The notes: generated by a model from the letters alone, not told the origin. Shown: positions 1-8,492, counted from the stretch's first letter. The stretch is DNA of 64,000 nucleotides from Kitasatospora cheerisanensis KCTC 2395 (GCF_000696185.1 NZ_KK853997.1:4010410-4074409); one strand, 5' to 3'. Program-made: numbers and translations.

Positions 1-361
1 CTCGGCCGGCCCGTTCCAGTACGCGGTCGCCGAGGCGCTGCGGCTGCCCGACGCGTACTACGCGGACTTCCGCGCCGACCTGCGGCGCAAGCGCGACCTG
101 CTGACCGAGGGGCTGGCCGAGGCGGGCTTCCGGGTGTTCGAGCCGCAGGGCACGTACTTCGTCACCACCGACATCACGCCGCTCGGCGAGAAGGACGGCG
201 TCGAGTTCTGCCGCGCGCTGCCCGGGCGCTGCGGCGTGGTGGCCATCCCCAACGCGGTCTTCTACGACCGCACCGAGCTCGGCCTCAGCCAGGTGCGGTT
301 CGCCTTCTGCAAGCGGGAGTCGGTGCTGCGGGAGGCCGTCGAGCGGCTGCGCCGCCTGTAG
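1..361 (+). CDS. PLP-dependent aminotransferase, class I/II (3' end only)
   Basis: Only the last ~119 residues are in the window; the frame enters at base 2 and ends at a TAG. The visible part is the C-terminal small domain of a fold-type I aminotransferase: SAGPFQYAVAEAL, then GTYFVTTD, then VRFAFCKRE, which carries the arginine that normally binds the substrate carboxylate. The pattern fits the kynurenine/methionine aminotransferase or DapC-like group that transfers amino groups to 2-oxo acids in the cytoplasm. The PLP lysine lies upstream of the window, so substrate cannot be assigned. It is followed by 378 bp without a gene that contains an inverted repeat. Confidence 0.85.
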   Translation, partial: SAGPFQYAVAEALRLPDAYYADFRADLRRKRDLLTEGLAEAGFRVFEPQGTYFVTTDITPLGEKDGVEFCRALPGRCGVVAIPNAVFYDRTELGLSQVRFAFCKRESVLREAVERLRRL

Positions 362-739
362 CGGCAGGGGCCGACGGACGCCCGGTGGCAGTGGATCGCT
401 GCCGGGCGTCCCGCCATGTCCGGACGCCGTGCACTCCACGTGCACTCCCGGAGTGCACGGCGCACGATACCGGCGTACGGGCGCTCGACGGACAGAGTGC
501 ATCCCGGGACCGATCACACCCAGTCGGACACAGGCCTCAGAACGGTGAATGAGTGCCAAACATGGGTAAATCCCCGACGGACACGGAGAATTCGTGCTTC
601 TCTGCTGCTGAATCTCCAGCCGGAATCCTTCCTTCCACGGTCGGCCGTGCCCTGGATCGGACAGTCTCGAACAACCTCACGCACGAGGAGTGGACTCCGA
701 CCGAAGGGGCGCGCACGGAGCTGAAACGCGGAGCCGAGC
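362..739. other. intergenic region without a convincing gene
   Basis: This 378-bp gap contains the inverted repeat at 425-462 and a less GC-rich part around 530-640. Short open frames exist, but none has a good ribosome binding site or codon use like its neighbours. The repeat may terminate the aminotransferase transcript or act as an operator for the downstream DUF2617 gene. Confidence 0.6.
425..462. repeat. inverted repeat built from GTGCACTCC units
   Basis: A perfect 13-bp inverted repeat has arms CGCCGTGCACTCC and GGAGTGCACGGCG separated by 12 bp. The spacer holds another direct copy of the 9-mer GTGCACTCC, so two direct copies (429-437, 440-448) and one inverted copy (450-458) lie side by side. 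A related GAGTGCATCCC follows at about 498. It could be a terminator stem or a multi-site operator. There is no T-run, and the repeated 9-mer inside the loop favours a protein-binding site. Confidence 0.6.
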
Positions 740-1339
740 ATGCTCACCACCCTGCAGACCTCCTACACGGACACCCGCGCCGGCGACCTGGCCTGGCAGC
801 TGGGCGGCGAGCCGCTGCCCGCACTTGCCGTCCGTGACCTCAGACTCGACGACGGAACCGGCCGGTCCGGCGCCCTCGGCGGCACCCTCCAACTGCGCCT
901 GCTGGGCGCCTCGCACCAGGTGATCCTGGCCGCCGGCCCGGGCGACTGCCTGGAGACCGTGGCCTGCCTGCCCGGCCGCCGCACCCCGCTGCCCGCCCGG
1001 GTCGCCGAGCAGGTGGCCGGCTGGGAGTACGAGTTCGCCGCCCGGATCGAGGAACTGCCGTCCCACGTGTTCGCGGCCCGCGCGCAGGAACTGCTCGCCC
1101 TGGTCGAGGGGCACCCGCGGGCGCTGGCCGGGATCTTCCCCGGCGACCCGAGCGCCTTCACCGCGCTGGTCGCCCACTGCGAGGAGCGCCGCGTGCACTG
1201 GCGCACCTGGCACGCCTACCCGCAGGAGGGCCGGCTGGTGTGCACCCGCTCCTCCCTCTCGCTGCGCGGCGCCGCCGCCCCGCCCCGCGACGACCGGCCG
1301 GGCGGCGACGGGCGGCCGGAACCGCAGGCCGGATGGTGA
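740..1339 (+). CDS. DUF2617 family protein
   Basis: A 199-residue soluble protein of the DUF2617 family, conserved in Streptomyces and related genera; its function is unknown. A GGAG ribosome binding site lies six bases before the ATG. The central part is a mixed alpha/beta fold (LQLRLLGASHQVILAAG, then a WEYEF segment), followed by a compact helical part and a charged, Gly/Pro-rich tail. No signal peptide or membrane segment is seen. It directly precedes the spermidine-synthase-like gene, an arrangement I recall from other Streptomyces, so the two may share a physiological context, but no reaction can be inferred. Confidence 0.8.
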   Translation: MLTTLQTSYTDTRAGDLAWQLGGEPLPALAVRDLRLDDGTGRSGALGGTLQLRLLGASHQVILAAGPGDCLETVACLPGRRTPLPARVAEQVAGWEYEFAARIEELPSHVFAARAQELLALVEGHPRALAGIFPGDPSAFTALVAHCEERRVHWRTWHAYPQEGRLVCTRSSLSLRGAAAPPRDDRPGGDGRPEPQAGW

Positions 1340-1406
1340 CCGGCCGTCAACCGGGAGCGGCCTGCAGTCCCCCGATTGGGCGCAGCCATTCACCCGGGCT
1401 CTCGCC

Positions 1407-1412
1407 TAGCGT
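1407..1412 (+). promoter_or_regulatory. -10 box, leaderless type
   Basis: TAGCGT lies six bases before the ATG of the spermidine-synthase-like gene, the spacing expected for a leaderless transcript. Confidence 0.45.
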
Positions 1413-1418
1413 TCATTC

Positions 1419-3080
1419 ATGATCAACCATCCGGTCGGACGGTCCGCGCAGCCGGGTCCGGACGCCCCGCCCCCCGCCCGAACTCCGGCCCACCGCCCCC
1501 GCACCGCGGGCCGCGGCGGCGCGGTCCGGGCCGGCGGCGCCATACCGCTGGCCCTGCCCGCGCGTCCGGCCCGGATCCTGGTGCTGCTGGCCGCGTTCGT
1601 CTGCGCGGCCTGCGGCCTGGTGTACGAACTCGAACTGGTCGCCCTCGGCGGCTACCTGCTGGGCGACTCCGTGACCCAGACCTCCGTGGTGCTGTCCGTG
1701 ATGGTCTTCGCGATGGGCATCGGCTCGCTGCTCGCCAAGGGCCTCACCCGCCGCCCCGCCACCTCCTTCGCCCTGGTCGAGTACGCGCTGTCGCTGACCG
1801 GAGGCCTCTCCGCGCTCGCCCTGTACTGCGGCTGGGCCTGGCTGCGCCAGCCGCACGCCACGCTGGTCGCGCTGATCGCCGCCACCGTGCTGATCGGGCT
1901 GCTGATCGGCGCGGAGATCCCGCTGCTGATGACGCTGATCCAGCGGATCCGGCGGCAGCACGCCGGCCGGGCCGTCGCCGACCTGTTCGCCGCCGACTAC
2001 GTGGGCGCGCTGATCGGCGGCCTGGCCTTCCCGTTCGTCCTGCTGCCCGCCTTCGGGCAGGCCGCCGGGCGCTGCTGACCGGCGCGGTCAACGCGGTCGC
2101 CGGGGCCGTGGTGGTGCTGTGGCTGTTCCGCGCCGAAGCCGCCCCGCGCACCCGCCTGCTGCTGTGGACCGGCTGCGGCCTGGTGCTCACCGTCCTCGCG
2201 CTGGCCGCCGCCTGCACCGGCGCGATCGAACGCGCCGCCCGGCACGCCCTGTACGGCGGGCCGATCCGGTTCGCCGCGCAGAGCCGCTACCAGGAGATCG
2301 TGCTGGCCGGCGGCCCGGTCGCCGCCGACATCCCCGCGCCGCGCGCCCCGCAGCCGCTGGAACTCTTCCTGGACGGTCGGCTCGCCGTCTGCGGCCCCGA
2401 CGAGTACCTCGACCACGAGGCGCTGGTGCACCCCGCCCTCGCCGAGGGCCCCAGCGGCCGGGTGCTGCTGCTCGGCGGGGACGGCCTCGCACTGCGCGAG
2501 GTGCTGCGCCACCGGGCGGTGCAGAGCGTGCTGGTGGTCGAACGCGACCCCGAGCTCCCCGCCCTGGCCCACCGCGACGCCGCCTACGGCACCCTCGTCG
2601 AGCACGCCTGGGACGACCCGCGGGTGCGCCTGGTGACCGCCGAGCCGCTGGGCTGGCTGCGCGGGGACGGCGCCCAGTTCGACGTGATCGTCTCCGACCT
2701 GGACGACCAGGCCGCGCACGGCAAGTACCGCTCCCGCGAGTTCTACGGCCTGGCCGCCCGGCGGCTCGCCCCCGGCGGTCGGCTGGCGGTGCGCGGCGGC
2801 GCCCCGGACGGCGCGCTGTGGAGCGCCGAGGCCGGCCTCGGCTCGGTCGGGCTGGACGCCGTGCCGTACCAGGGCGGCGCGCCGGCCGTCGAGCACTGCG
2901 GGCGGGCCGGGTCCGCCCCGACGTACCTGCTGGCCGCCCGCACCGCCCCGCGCTGGCGCTGGCCCCGGACGCGCCCGCGCCGCGCTCGCTCACCGTCGCC
3001 GCGCTGCGCGGCACGGCGTCCCGGCTGTCCGCCCGCCGGCCCTCGCCGACGCCCCGCCGCACTCGCTGATCGGCCCGTGA
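1419..3080 (+). pseudogene. speE: spermidine synthase-like membrane protein, frameshifted
   Basis: The N-terminal part (1419-2078) has four or five membrane segments and the C-terminal part is a Rossmann aminopropyltransferase domain (FLDGRLAVCGPDEYLDHEA, REFYGLAARRLAPGGRLAV). The frame is broken: one base appears missing at about 2061-2072, another at 2944-2954, and perhaps a third at 3003-3020 if the true end is the TGA at 3078-3080; with only two, the end is 3069. The domain also lacks expected residues: the GGGDG binding loop reads GGDG (2473-2485) and the catalytic DLPDPDD-type motif reads DLDDQ. Family members transfer aminopropyl groups to putrescine. The erosion of motifs favours a true pseudogene or a diverged non-catalytic paralogue; sequencing error explains the frameshifts but not the motif losses. 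Confidence 0.75.
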
Positions 3081-3087
3081 CGGGCCG
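3071..3087. terminator. short hairpin around the speE-like stop codon
   Basis: CGGCCCG and CGGGCCG pair around a TGA loop, which would be the stop codon of the spermidine-synthase-like gene in its third frame. It is short and has no T-run. Confidence 0.35.
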
Positions 3088-3195
3088 CCGCCCGGGCCGC
3101 CGCGGCGGCGGCGAACCGCCTTCCGCCGTACGCCCGTTCGCGGCACGCCCGGCCCGGCTTGCGGTGCGGGGCTCGGCACGGCGGCAGCCGGTCGG

Positions 3196-3201
3196 TAGGC
3201 T
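3196..3201 (+). promoter_or_regulatory. -10 box, leaderless type
   Basis: TAGGCT lies seven bases before the ATG of the SRPBCC gene, which lacks a ribosome binding site. Confidence 0.5.
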
Positions 3202-3208
3202 CGCCGGT

Positions 3209-4072
3209 ATGGAGCATGAGGTTGTCGTCCCGGTGCCCGCCGAGGTGGTCCGGGAAGCGCTGGTGGACCGCGAACTGGTGGCCCGCTGCGTGCCGGGGCT
3301 GAGCGCGGTCGCGTCCACGTCCGCGCCCTCGGCGGCGGACAGCCGGCTCAGGATCCGGATCGCCGGCTCCACCATCACCTTCGCCGGCCGGCTGTCCGTG
3401 GACGGCTGGCAGGACGGCACGCTGGAACTGCGGCTGACCGGCGAGGAGATCCGCGGTGCCGCCCCGGTGACCGCCGCGCTGCGGGTCACCCTGGAGGAGC
3501 GCCGGGGCGAGACCGCCCTGCGCTTCGCGACCGAGCTGACCGCCTCCGGCCGGCTCGCGGGCTTCGACGACCCGGTGCTGGAGACGACCGGCCGCCGGCT
3601 GATCGACCGCGCGGTGGCGGCCCTGGTGGCCGAGCTGTCCGGTCCCGCCGAGGACGCCGAGGACGACCCGGCGGACGGCGCGACCGTGGTGTTCCTGGAC
3701 GAGCGCGCCCAGGGCGCCGACCTGGACGACGACCTGTCCGACCTGATCGCGTTCAGCGAGGACGACCTGCCCGAGCCGGTGCCGGTGCCCCGCCCCGAGG
3801 CGGCGTACGAGCAGGAGAGCGCGCCGGTGCGGCGCAGCATCGTCGGCCGCTCCGCCGAGGAGGTCGACCACGCCCCGCCGCACGGCCGGTACGCGCCCGC
3901 CCCGCCCGCGCACAGCGCCCGGGCCCGGGCCGCCACCCGCTGGGGCGGCGCCGAGCCGGCCCTGCTGCCGGGCGGCGGCGGCGAGCGGAACGCCCTGCCG
4001 TGGGTGATCGGCGGCAGCGTGGCGCTGCTCGGCGGCGCGGTGGTGCTGGTCCGGGCGCTGCGGCGGCGCTGA
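3209..4072 (+). CDS. SRPBCC (CoxG-like) protein with C-terminal membrane anchor
   Basis: A 287-residue protein. Residues 1-145 form a START/SRPBCC lipid-pocket domain of the carbon-monoxide-dehydrogenase subunit G type (MEHEVVVPVPAEVVREAL; ASGRLAGFDDPVLETTGRRL). Then come an acidic stretch (about 148-195), a Pro/Ala-rich linker, and one C-terminal membrane helix (ALPWVIGGSVALLGGAVVL) ending in RRR, so the SRPBCC domain should face the cytoplasm. The start at 3209 follows a TAGGCT box by seven bases and leaves the domain complete; the frame runs open upstream, but that is only the high-GC shadow of the damaged upstream gene. CoxG proteins can help recruit or mature CO dehydrogenase-like enzymes; no such enzyme is nearby, so the ligand is unknown. 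Confidence 0.8.
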   Translation: MEHEVVVPVPAEVVREALVDRELVARCVPGLSAVASTSAPSAADSRLRIRIAGSTITFAGRLSVDGWQDGTLELRLTGEEIRGAAPVTAALRVTLEERRGETALRFATELTASGRLAGFDDPVLETTGRRLIDRAVAALVAELSGPAEDAEDDPADGATVVFLDERAQGADLDDDLSDLIAFSEDDLPEPVPVPRPEAAYEQESAPVRRSIVGRSAEEVDHAPPHGRYAPAPPAHSARARAATRWGGAEPALLPGGGGERNALPWVIGGSVALLGGAVVLVRALRRR

Positions 4073-4089
4073 GCCGCCCGGGCGGCCCG

Positions 4090-4095
4090 TAAAAT
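4090..4095 (+). promoter_or_regulatory. -10 box, leaderless type
   Basis: TAAAAT lies eight bases before the pyrE ATG and is one of the few A/T-rich hexamers in this stretch. Confidence 0.55.
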
Positions 4096-4103
4096 CGCTG
4101 ACC

Positions 4104-4640
4104 ATGAGCAACGACCGGGACGCCCTGCTGGCGCAGATCAAGGACAAGGCCGTCGTGCACGGCAAGGTCACCCTCTCCTCGGGCCTGGAGGCCGACTACT
4201 ACGTCGACCTGCGCCGGATCACCCTGGACGCGGAGGCGGCCCCGCTGGTCGGCAAGGTGATGCTGGACGCGGCGGCGGACCTGGAGTTCGACGCGGTGGG
4301 CGGCCTGACCCTGGGCGCCGACCCGGTGGCGGCGGCGATGCTGCACGCGGCGGCGGCCCGCGGCCGCAAGCTGGACGCCTTCGTGGTCCGCAAGGCGGGC
4401 AAGGCGCACGGCCTGCAGCGCCGGATCGAGGGCCCGGACGTGAAGGGCCGCCGGGTGCTGGCGGTGGAGGACACCTCGACCACCGGCGGTTCGGTGCTGA
4501 CCGCGGTGGAGGCGCTGCGCGAGGCTGGTGCCGAGGTGGTCGGCGTCGCGGTGATCGTGGAGCGCGGCGCCGCCCCGGCGATCGCGGAGACCGGCCTGCC
4601 GTACATCACCGCGTACACCCTGGACGACCTGGGCCTGTGA
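4104..4640 (+). CDS. pyrE: orotate phosphoribosyltransferase
   Basis: A 178-residue cytoplasmic enzyme that joins orotate to PRPP to give OMP, the fifth step of pyrimidine synthesis. The PRPP-binding loop VLAVEDTSTTGGSVL is intact near residues 116-130. The N-terminal substrate segment (HGKVTLSSGLEADYYVDLR) and the flexible-loop basic residues (VVRKAGKAHG) are typical of bacterial PyrE, and length is normal. The gene stands alone, probably leaderless, and is closed by a strong hairpin; a parS-like palindrome sits between stop and terminator. No other pyr gene is present in the window. Confidence 0.95.
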   Translation: MSNDRDALLAQIKDKAVVHGKVTLSSGLEADYYVDLRRITLDAEAAPLVGKVMLDAAADLEFDAVGGLTLGADPVAAAMLHAAAARGRKLDAFVVRKAGKAHGLQRRIEGPDVKGRRVLAVEDTSTTGGSVLTAVEALREAGAEVVGVAVIVERGAAPAIAETGLPYITAYTLDDLGL

Positions 4641-4669
4641 GCCCCGGGACCGGTCCGGGAACGGCGCCG

Positions 4670-4683
4670 GTTCCACGTGGAAC
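4670..4683. promoter_or_regulatory. parS-like palindrome
   Basis: GTTCCACGTGGAAC, a perfect 14-bp palindrome between pyrE and its terminator. The same sequence occurs at two other intergenic places in the window. It fits the ParB-binding pattern GTTNCACGTGNAAC. Confidence 0.7.
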
Positions 4684-4684
4684 A

Positions 4685-4726
4685 GCGAGAGGCCCCGGCC
4701 GCCCGAAGGCGGCCGGAGCCTCTCGC
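4685..4726. terminator. hairpin terminator between pyrE and dedA
   Basis: Arms GCGAGAGGC and GCCTCTCGC enclose an inner stem CCGGCCGCC/GGCGGCCGG with a CGAA loop. It lies between convergent genes and probably serves both. Confidence 0.8.
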
Positions 4727-4737
4727 GTCCCGCGGGC

Positions 4738-5463
4738 TCAGCTCTTGCGGTGGCGACCGCCGGCGACCGGGTCGGCGGCCGGGGCCTCGACGGCGCCGAG
4801 GGCGGCGGCGGCCTTCTTCTTCTTCCGCTCGCGCACCACCTCGACGATGATCGGCGAGATCGAGACCAGGATGATCAGCGCCATCGCGGGCAGCAGGAAC
4901 TTGTCGATCACCGGTGCGAGCTGGGCGCCGGTGAAGTAACCGATCAGCAGCATGGACTCGGTCCAGAGCACGCCGCCGACGACGTTCCAGAGCAGGAAGG
5001 TCCTGGCGGGCATCTGCAGGGTGCCGGCGACCGGGTTGAGGAAGGTCCGCACGATCGGGATGAAGCGGGCCAGCACCACGGCCTTGGCCGGACCGAACTT
5101 CTCGAAGTACTCCTCGGCCTTCTCCACGTACTCGGGCCGGAAGATCTTCGAGTTCGGCTTGTCGAACATCTTCGGGCCGACCTTCCGGCCGAGCAGGTGT
5201 CCGAGCTGGGCCCCGGCGATCGCGCAGAGCGGTGCGCCGATCAGCAGCAGGGCGATGTTCATCTGGGCACCGTCTCCGAGCACCGCGGGGGCGGCACTGG
5301 AGGCGGCGACACCGGCCAGGATGAGCATGGAGTCACCGGGGAAGAAGAACCCGACCAGCAGGCCGGTCTCGGCGAAGATGATCGCCAGGATCCCGATGGC
5401 GCCGACGGAGGCGACGAGCGATTTGGCGTCAAGGACGTTGACGGCGAGCTGGATGTGTTCCAC
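4738..5463 (-). CDS. DedA family membrane protein
   Basis: A 241-residue integral membrane protein of the DedA (SNARE-associated/VTT) family, proposed lipid scramblases or flippases in the cytoplasmic membrane. Visible family marks are GLLVGFFFPGDSML, the RFIPIVRTFLNPVAG segment whose arginine and proline are conserved, and about five hydrophobic helices. A basic cytoplasmic tail (RERKKKK) ends in GGRHRKS. The GTG start at 5463 gives MEHIQLAVNVLDAKS and lies six bases from a TATCCT box. The same frame stays open much further upstream through fba, but only as a high-GC shadow. Substrate lipid unknown. Confidence 0.9.
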   Translation of the reverse strand: MEHIQLAVNVLDAKSLVASVGAIGILAIIFAETGLLVGFFFPGDSMLILAGVAASSAAPAVLGDGAQMNIALLLIGAPLCAIAGAQLGHLLGRKVGPKMFDKPNSKIFRPEYVEKAEEYFEKFGPAKAVVLARFIPIVRTFLNPVAGTLQMPARTFLLWNVVGGVLWTESMLLIGYFTGAQLAPVIDKFLLPAMALIILVSISPIIVEVVRERKKKKAAAALGAVEAPAADPVAGGRHRKS

Positions 5464-5469
5464 GCGCGC

Positions 5470-5475
5470 AGGATA
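5470..5475 (-). promoter_or_regulatory. -10 box, leaderless type
   Basis: Read on the minus strand, TATCCT lies six bases before the GTG start of the DedA gene. Confidence 0.5.
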
Positions 5476-5727
5476 GCCCGACTCCCTTCGCAAAGCCTCA
5501 ACCGGCGGCCCGCGAACCGTTCGCCGGAGGGCCCGCCGGGGCGGCCGTCCCAAGTGGCGGGCCGCTGGGTGTGTCCGGGGGACGAGTCTGGGAAGATGAC
5601 CGAGGTGTCCGGCCCGCGGTCGAGCAACCACCCTCGTCGCTCGTATCGCATCCGTCGTGAACCACAGGCGTATCGAGCCTTCGGACAGCGTCGTCCGATC
5701 GCCCCACACCGACAGGAGCGGATTCGC

Positions 5728-6750
5728 ATGCCCATCGCAACTCCCGAGGCCTACAACGAGATGCTCGACCGGGCCAAGGCGGGCAAGTTCGCCTACCCGG
5801 CCATCAACGTCACCTCGTCGCAAACCCTGCACGCCGCGCTGCGCGGTTTCGCCGAGGCCGAGAGCGACGGCATCATCCAGATCTCCACCGGTGGTGCGGA
5901 GTTCCTGGGCGGCCAGCACAACAAGGACATGGTGACCGGCGCCGTCGCGCTGGCCGAGTTCGCGCACATCGTCGCGGCCAAGTACGACATCACCGTCGCC
6001 CTGCACACCGACCACTGTCCCAAGGACAAGCTGGACGGCTACGTCCGCCCGCTGCTGGCGGTCTCCGCCGAGCGCGTCGCCCGCGGCGAGAACCCGCTGT
6101 TCCAGTCGCACATGTGGGACGGCTCCGCCGAGACCCTGGCCGACAACCTGGCCATCGGCCAGGAGCTGCTGGCCCAGGCCGCCGCCGCCCGGATCATCCT
6201 CGAGGTCGAGATCACCCCGACCGGCGGCGAGGAGGACGGCGTCTCGCACGAGATCAACGACGAGCTGTACACCACCGTGAACGACGCGGTGCGCACCGCC
6301 GAGGCCCTCGGCCTGGGCGAGAAGGGCCGCTACCTGCTGGCCGCCTCCTTCGGCAACGTGCACGGCGTGTACAAGCCGGGCAACGTCGTGCTCCGCCCCG
6401 AGCTGCTCCGCGACCTGCAGGACGAGATCGGCAAGCAGTACGGCAAGAAGGACCCGTTCGACTTCGTCTTCCACGGCGGCTCCGGCTCCACCGCGGAGGA
6501 GATCGCCACCGCGCTGGAGAACGGCGTCGTGAAGATGAACCTCGACACCGACACCCAGTACGCCTTCACCCGCCCCGTCGTGGACCACATGTTCCGCAAC
6601 TACGACGGCGTGCTGAAGGTCGACGGCGAGGTCGGCAAGAAGAACACCTACGACCCCCGCACCTGGGGCAAGCTGGCCGAGGCCGGCATGGCCGCCCGCG
6701 TGCTGGAGGCCGCGCAGCAGCTGCGCTCGGCCGGCAAGCGCATGAAGTAA
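5728..6750 (+). CDS. fba: class II fructose-bisphosphate aldolase
   Basis: A 340-residue zinc enzyme that cleaves fructose 1,6-bisphosphate to DHAP and glyceraldehyde 3-phosphate in glycolysis and runs in reverse in gluconeogenesis. The zinc ligands and active-site segments are present: LHTDHCPKD, EVEITPTGGEEDGV, SFGNVHGVYKPG, FHGGSGS and MNLDTDTQYAF. Length and sequence match the long class IIA type of actinobacteria. An AGGAG ribosome binding site lies about nine bases before the ATG. It is divergent from the DedA gene across 264 bp and closed by a strong terminator, so it is probably monocistronic. Confidence 0.97.
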   Translation: MPIATPEAYNEMLDRAKAGKFAYPAINVTSSQTLHAALRGFAEAESDGIIQISTGGAEFLGGQHNKDMVTGAVALAEFAHIVAAKYDITVALHTDHCPKDKLDGYVRPLLAVSAERVARGENPLFQSHMWDGSAETLADNLAIGQELLAQAAAARIILEVEITPTGGEEDGVSHEINDELYTTVNDAVRTAEALGLGEKGRYLLAASFGNVHGVYKPGNVVLRPELLRDLQDEIGKQYGKKDPFDFVFHGGSGSTAEEIATALENGVVKMNLDTDTQYAFTRPVVDHMFRNYDGVLKVDGEVGKKNTYDPRTWGKLAEAGMAARVLEAAQQLRSAGKRMK

Positions 6751-6761
6751 CGGCGCTCCGC

Positions 6762-6800
6762 ACGGCGCCCCCGTACCCCGCCCGGGTACGGGGGCGCCGT
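6762..6800. terminator. fba terminator hairpin
   Basis: The arms ACGGCGCCCCCGTACCC and GGGTACGGGGGCGCCGT are perfect complements around a short loop, shortly after the fba stop. Confidence 0.85.
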
Positions 6801-6854
6801 CGTTCTCCCCGGGGACCGGGGACCGCGGCCGTCCGGGTGGCAGACTGGCACACC

Positions 6855-7274
6855 ATGGAGATGCACAAGAACCTGCTCGACGGACCGGAGCCGACCCTCC
6901 TGCCCGAGGAGGAGCAGCCGTACCGGATGCTGGCCGAGGAGTCCGCCTCCCCGACCCAGGTGGCGGCCGAGTACCCGGCGTTCTGCCTGGCCTGGGCGAT
7001 GCTCGCGGACGACTCCTTCGCGGCCGGCCGCACGGTCGAGTCGTACGCCTACGCCCGCACCGGCTACCACCGCGGCCTGGACGCACTGCGCCGCAGCGGC
7101 TGGCGCGGCCACGGCCCGGTGCCGTGGGAGCACCGCGGCAACCGCGGCTTCCTGCGCTGCCTGGCCGCGCTGGCCCGGGCCGCCGGCTCGATCGGCGAGA
7201 CCGAGGAGGAGTCCCGCTGCTGGCAGTTCCTGAAGGACAGCAGCGCCGAGGCGTACGCCGAACTCAAGCAGTGA
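6855..7274 (+). CDS. DUF3151 family protein
   Basis: A 139-residue soluble protein of the actinobacterial DUF3151 family; function unknown. It begins MEMHKNLLDGPEPTLLP and is largely helical, with the conserved segments WAMLADDSFAAG, YAYARTGYHRGLDALRR and ESRCWQFLKD. It has a TPR-like helical look (alternating Ala/Tyr/Trp), suggesting a protein-protein interaction role, but that is inference. A second ATG at 6861 is possible. A weak CAGACT box eight bases upstream suggests leaderless expression. Its place directly after fba recurs in Streptomyces from memory. Confidence 0.85.
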   Translation: MEMHKNLLDGPEPTLLPEEEQPYRMLAEESASPTQVAAEYPAFCLAWAMLADDSFAAGRTVESYAYARTGYHRGLDALRRSGWRGHGPVPWEHRGNRGFLRCLAALARAAGSIGETEEESRCWQFLKDSSAEAYAELKQ

Positions 7275-7280
7275 CCACCG

Positions 7281-7312
7281 GGCCGCCCGCGCCTCCCCCG
7301 GCGCGGGCGGCC
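7281..7312. terminator. hairpin terminator after DUF3151 gene
   Basis: GGCCGCCCGCGCC pairs perfectly with GGCGCGGGCGGCC across a six-base loop, just after the stop codon. The rest of the gap up to 7574 shows nothing I can name. Confidence 0.8.
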
Positions 7313-7574
7313 ACCCGAAGGACCACCGACCTCCCTGCGGGGCACGCCCACGGCCCGGCGCGCCGTCCGCACTCGGCCAGTCCCGGCCGCCTGCTCGGAC
7401 GAGGAGGGCCCCGGCCCCGCCGGGCACAGTACCGGGGCGTCTTCGCGTCCGGACCCGCCGCTCGCGGAACCATTCGGGGCCATACCGCGTATGTTCACGG
7501 TGCAGCACATTCGTGCGAACCGGGCCGCCCGGCGTCGCACGGAACGCCATGTCGCCGTCCCGAGGGAACACCAC

Positions 7575-8437
7575 ATGCCCCCAGCCCGCAGGTCCACCGG
7601 CAGGTCCGCCCGGCGCCGCGCCAGGCTGCGCCGCCGACGGCTGGCCCTGACGCTGGGCGGCACCGCGGCCGTGGCCGTGCTCGCGGTGGCCGGGCTCACC
7701 CGCATCGACCTGGGCGGCGCGCAGCCGCAGGACGCCGGCGCCACCACCCAGGCCCGGATCGTCCCCCCGATCTCCGACTCCCCACCCCCGACACCGGGTC
7801 TGACACCCCGGTCGCCCCGCCCGCGAGCAGCGCGCCGCCGCAGACCGCCCCGCCGGCCGCCGCGCAGATCGTGCAGCGCGGCAGCGGCACCTTCACCACC
7901 GCCGGCGCCTCCGGCGGCGCGGTCGGCACCGGCGGCACCCTGCGCCGCTACCGGGTCGAGGTGGAGAACGGCATCGGCATCGACCCGAAGGACGCCGCCG
8001 CCGCGGTCCAGGCCGTGCTGGCCGACAAGCGCAGCTGGACCGCCGACAAGCGCGACAGCTTCCAGCTGGTCTCCTCCGGCGCCTACGACTTCACCGTCAA
8101 GATCGCCTCCCCCGACACCACCGACCGGCTCTGCGGCGCGGGCGGGCTGAACACCCAGGGCGAGGTGAACTGCGACGTCGGCAAGCAGGTGGTGGTCAAC
8201 TCCAAGCGCTGGCTGACCGGTTCGCCGCAGTTCGACGGCACCCTGGACGACTACCGGGCACTGATCGTCAACCACGAGGTCGGCCACCGCATAGGCCACG
8301 GCCACGAGGGCTGCCCGGGCCCCGGCAAGCCCGCGCCCGCGATGATGCAGCAGATCTACGGCCTCAAGGGCTGCACCGCCAACGCCTGGCCGTACGACGC
8401 CGACGGCAGCTACCTGAGCGGCCCGTCCGTCCCCTGA
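7575..8437 (+). CDS. DUF3152 metalloprotease-like secreted protein (apparent frameshift)
   Basis: The product starts with a basic stretch (RRRARLRRRR) and a membrane/signal helix (LALTLGGTAAVAVLAVAGL), then a Pro/Ser/Thr linker, then a DUF3152 domain. The domain has the metzincin-like zinc motif HEVGHRIGHGH and a later MMQQIYGLKGC segment, with several cysteines suited to disulfides outside the cell. The ATG at 7575 follows a GAGGGA site. One base appears missing at about 7780-7790 in a run of C: the N-terminal helix and the catalytic domain are in different frames, and one added C joins them without loss. The intact domain beyond the break argues for a sequencing error. Predicted role: secreted zinc peptidase-like protein, substrate unknown. 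Confidence 0.8.
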
Positions 8438-8479
8438 TTCCCGATGGCAGGCGGTCCCGGACTCCCCTCTTCTCCCGGC

Positions 8480-8485
8480 TAGGCT
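8480..8485 (+). promoter_or_regulatory. -10 box, leaderless type
   Basis: TAGGCT lies seven bases before the ATG of the first SUKH-4-like gene. Confidence 0.5.
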
Positions 8486-8492
8486 GAACGAC

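Noticed and set aside
553-837. Short plus-strand frame ahead of the DUF2617 gene
   Set aside because: It overlaps the start of DUF2617 in another frame, has no ribosome binding site and its second half is Arg/Ala shadow sequence.
1376-4072. One 898-residue frame fusing the spermidine-synthase-like region and the SRPBCC gene
   Set aside because: The long frame exists only because high GC removes stop codons. The SRPBCC protein has its own leaderless start at 3209 and a complete domain from there.
4738-7086. A 782-residue minus-strand frame covering fba
   Set aside because: Only the last 241 residues are the DedA protein. The remainder is the antisense shadow of fba, with Gly/Val/Arg-rich composition and no domain.
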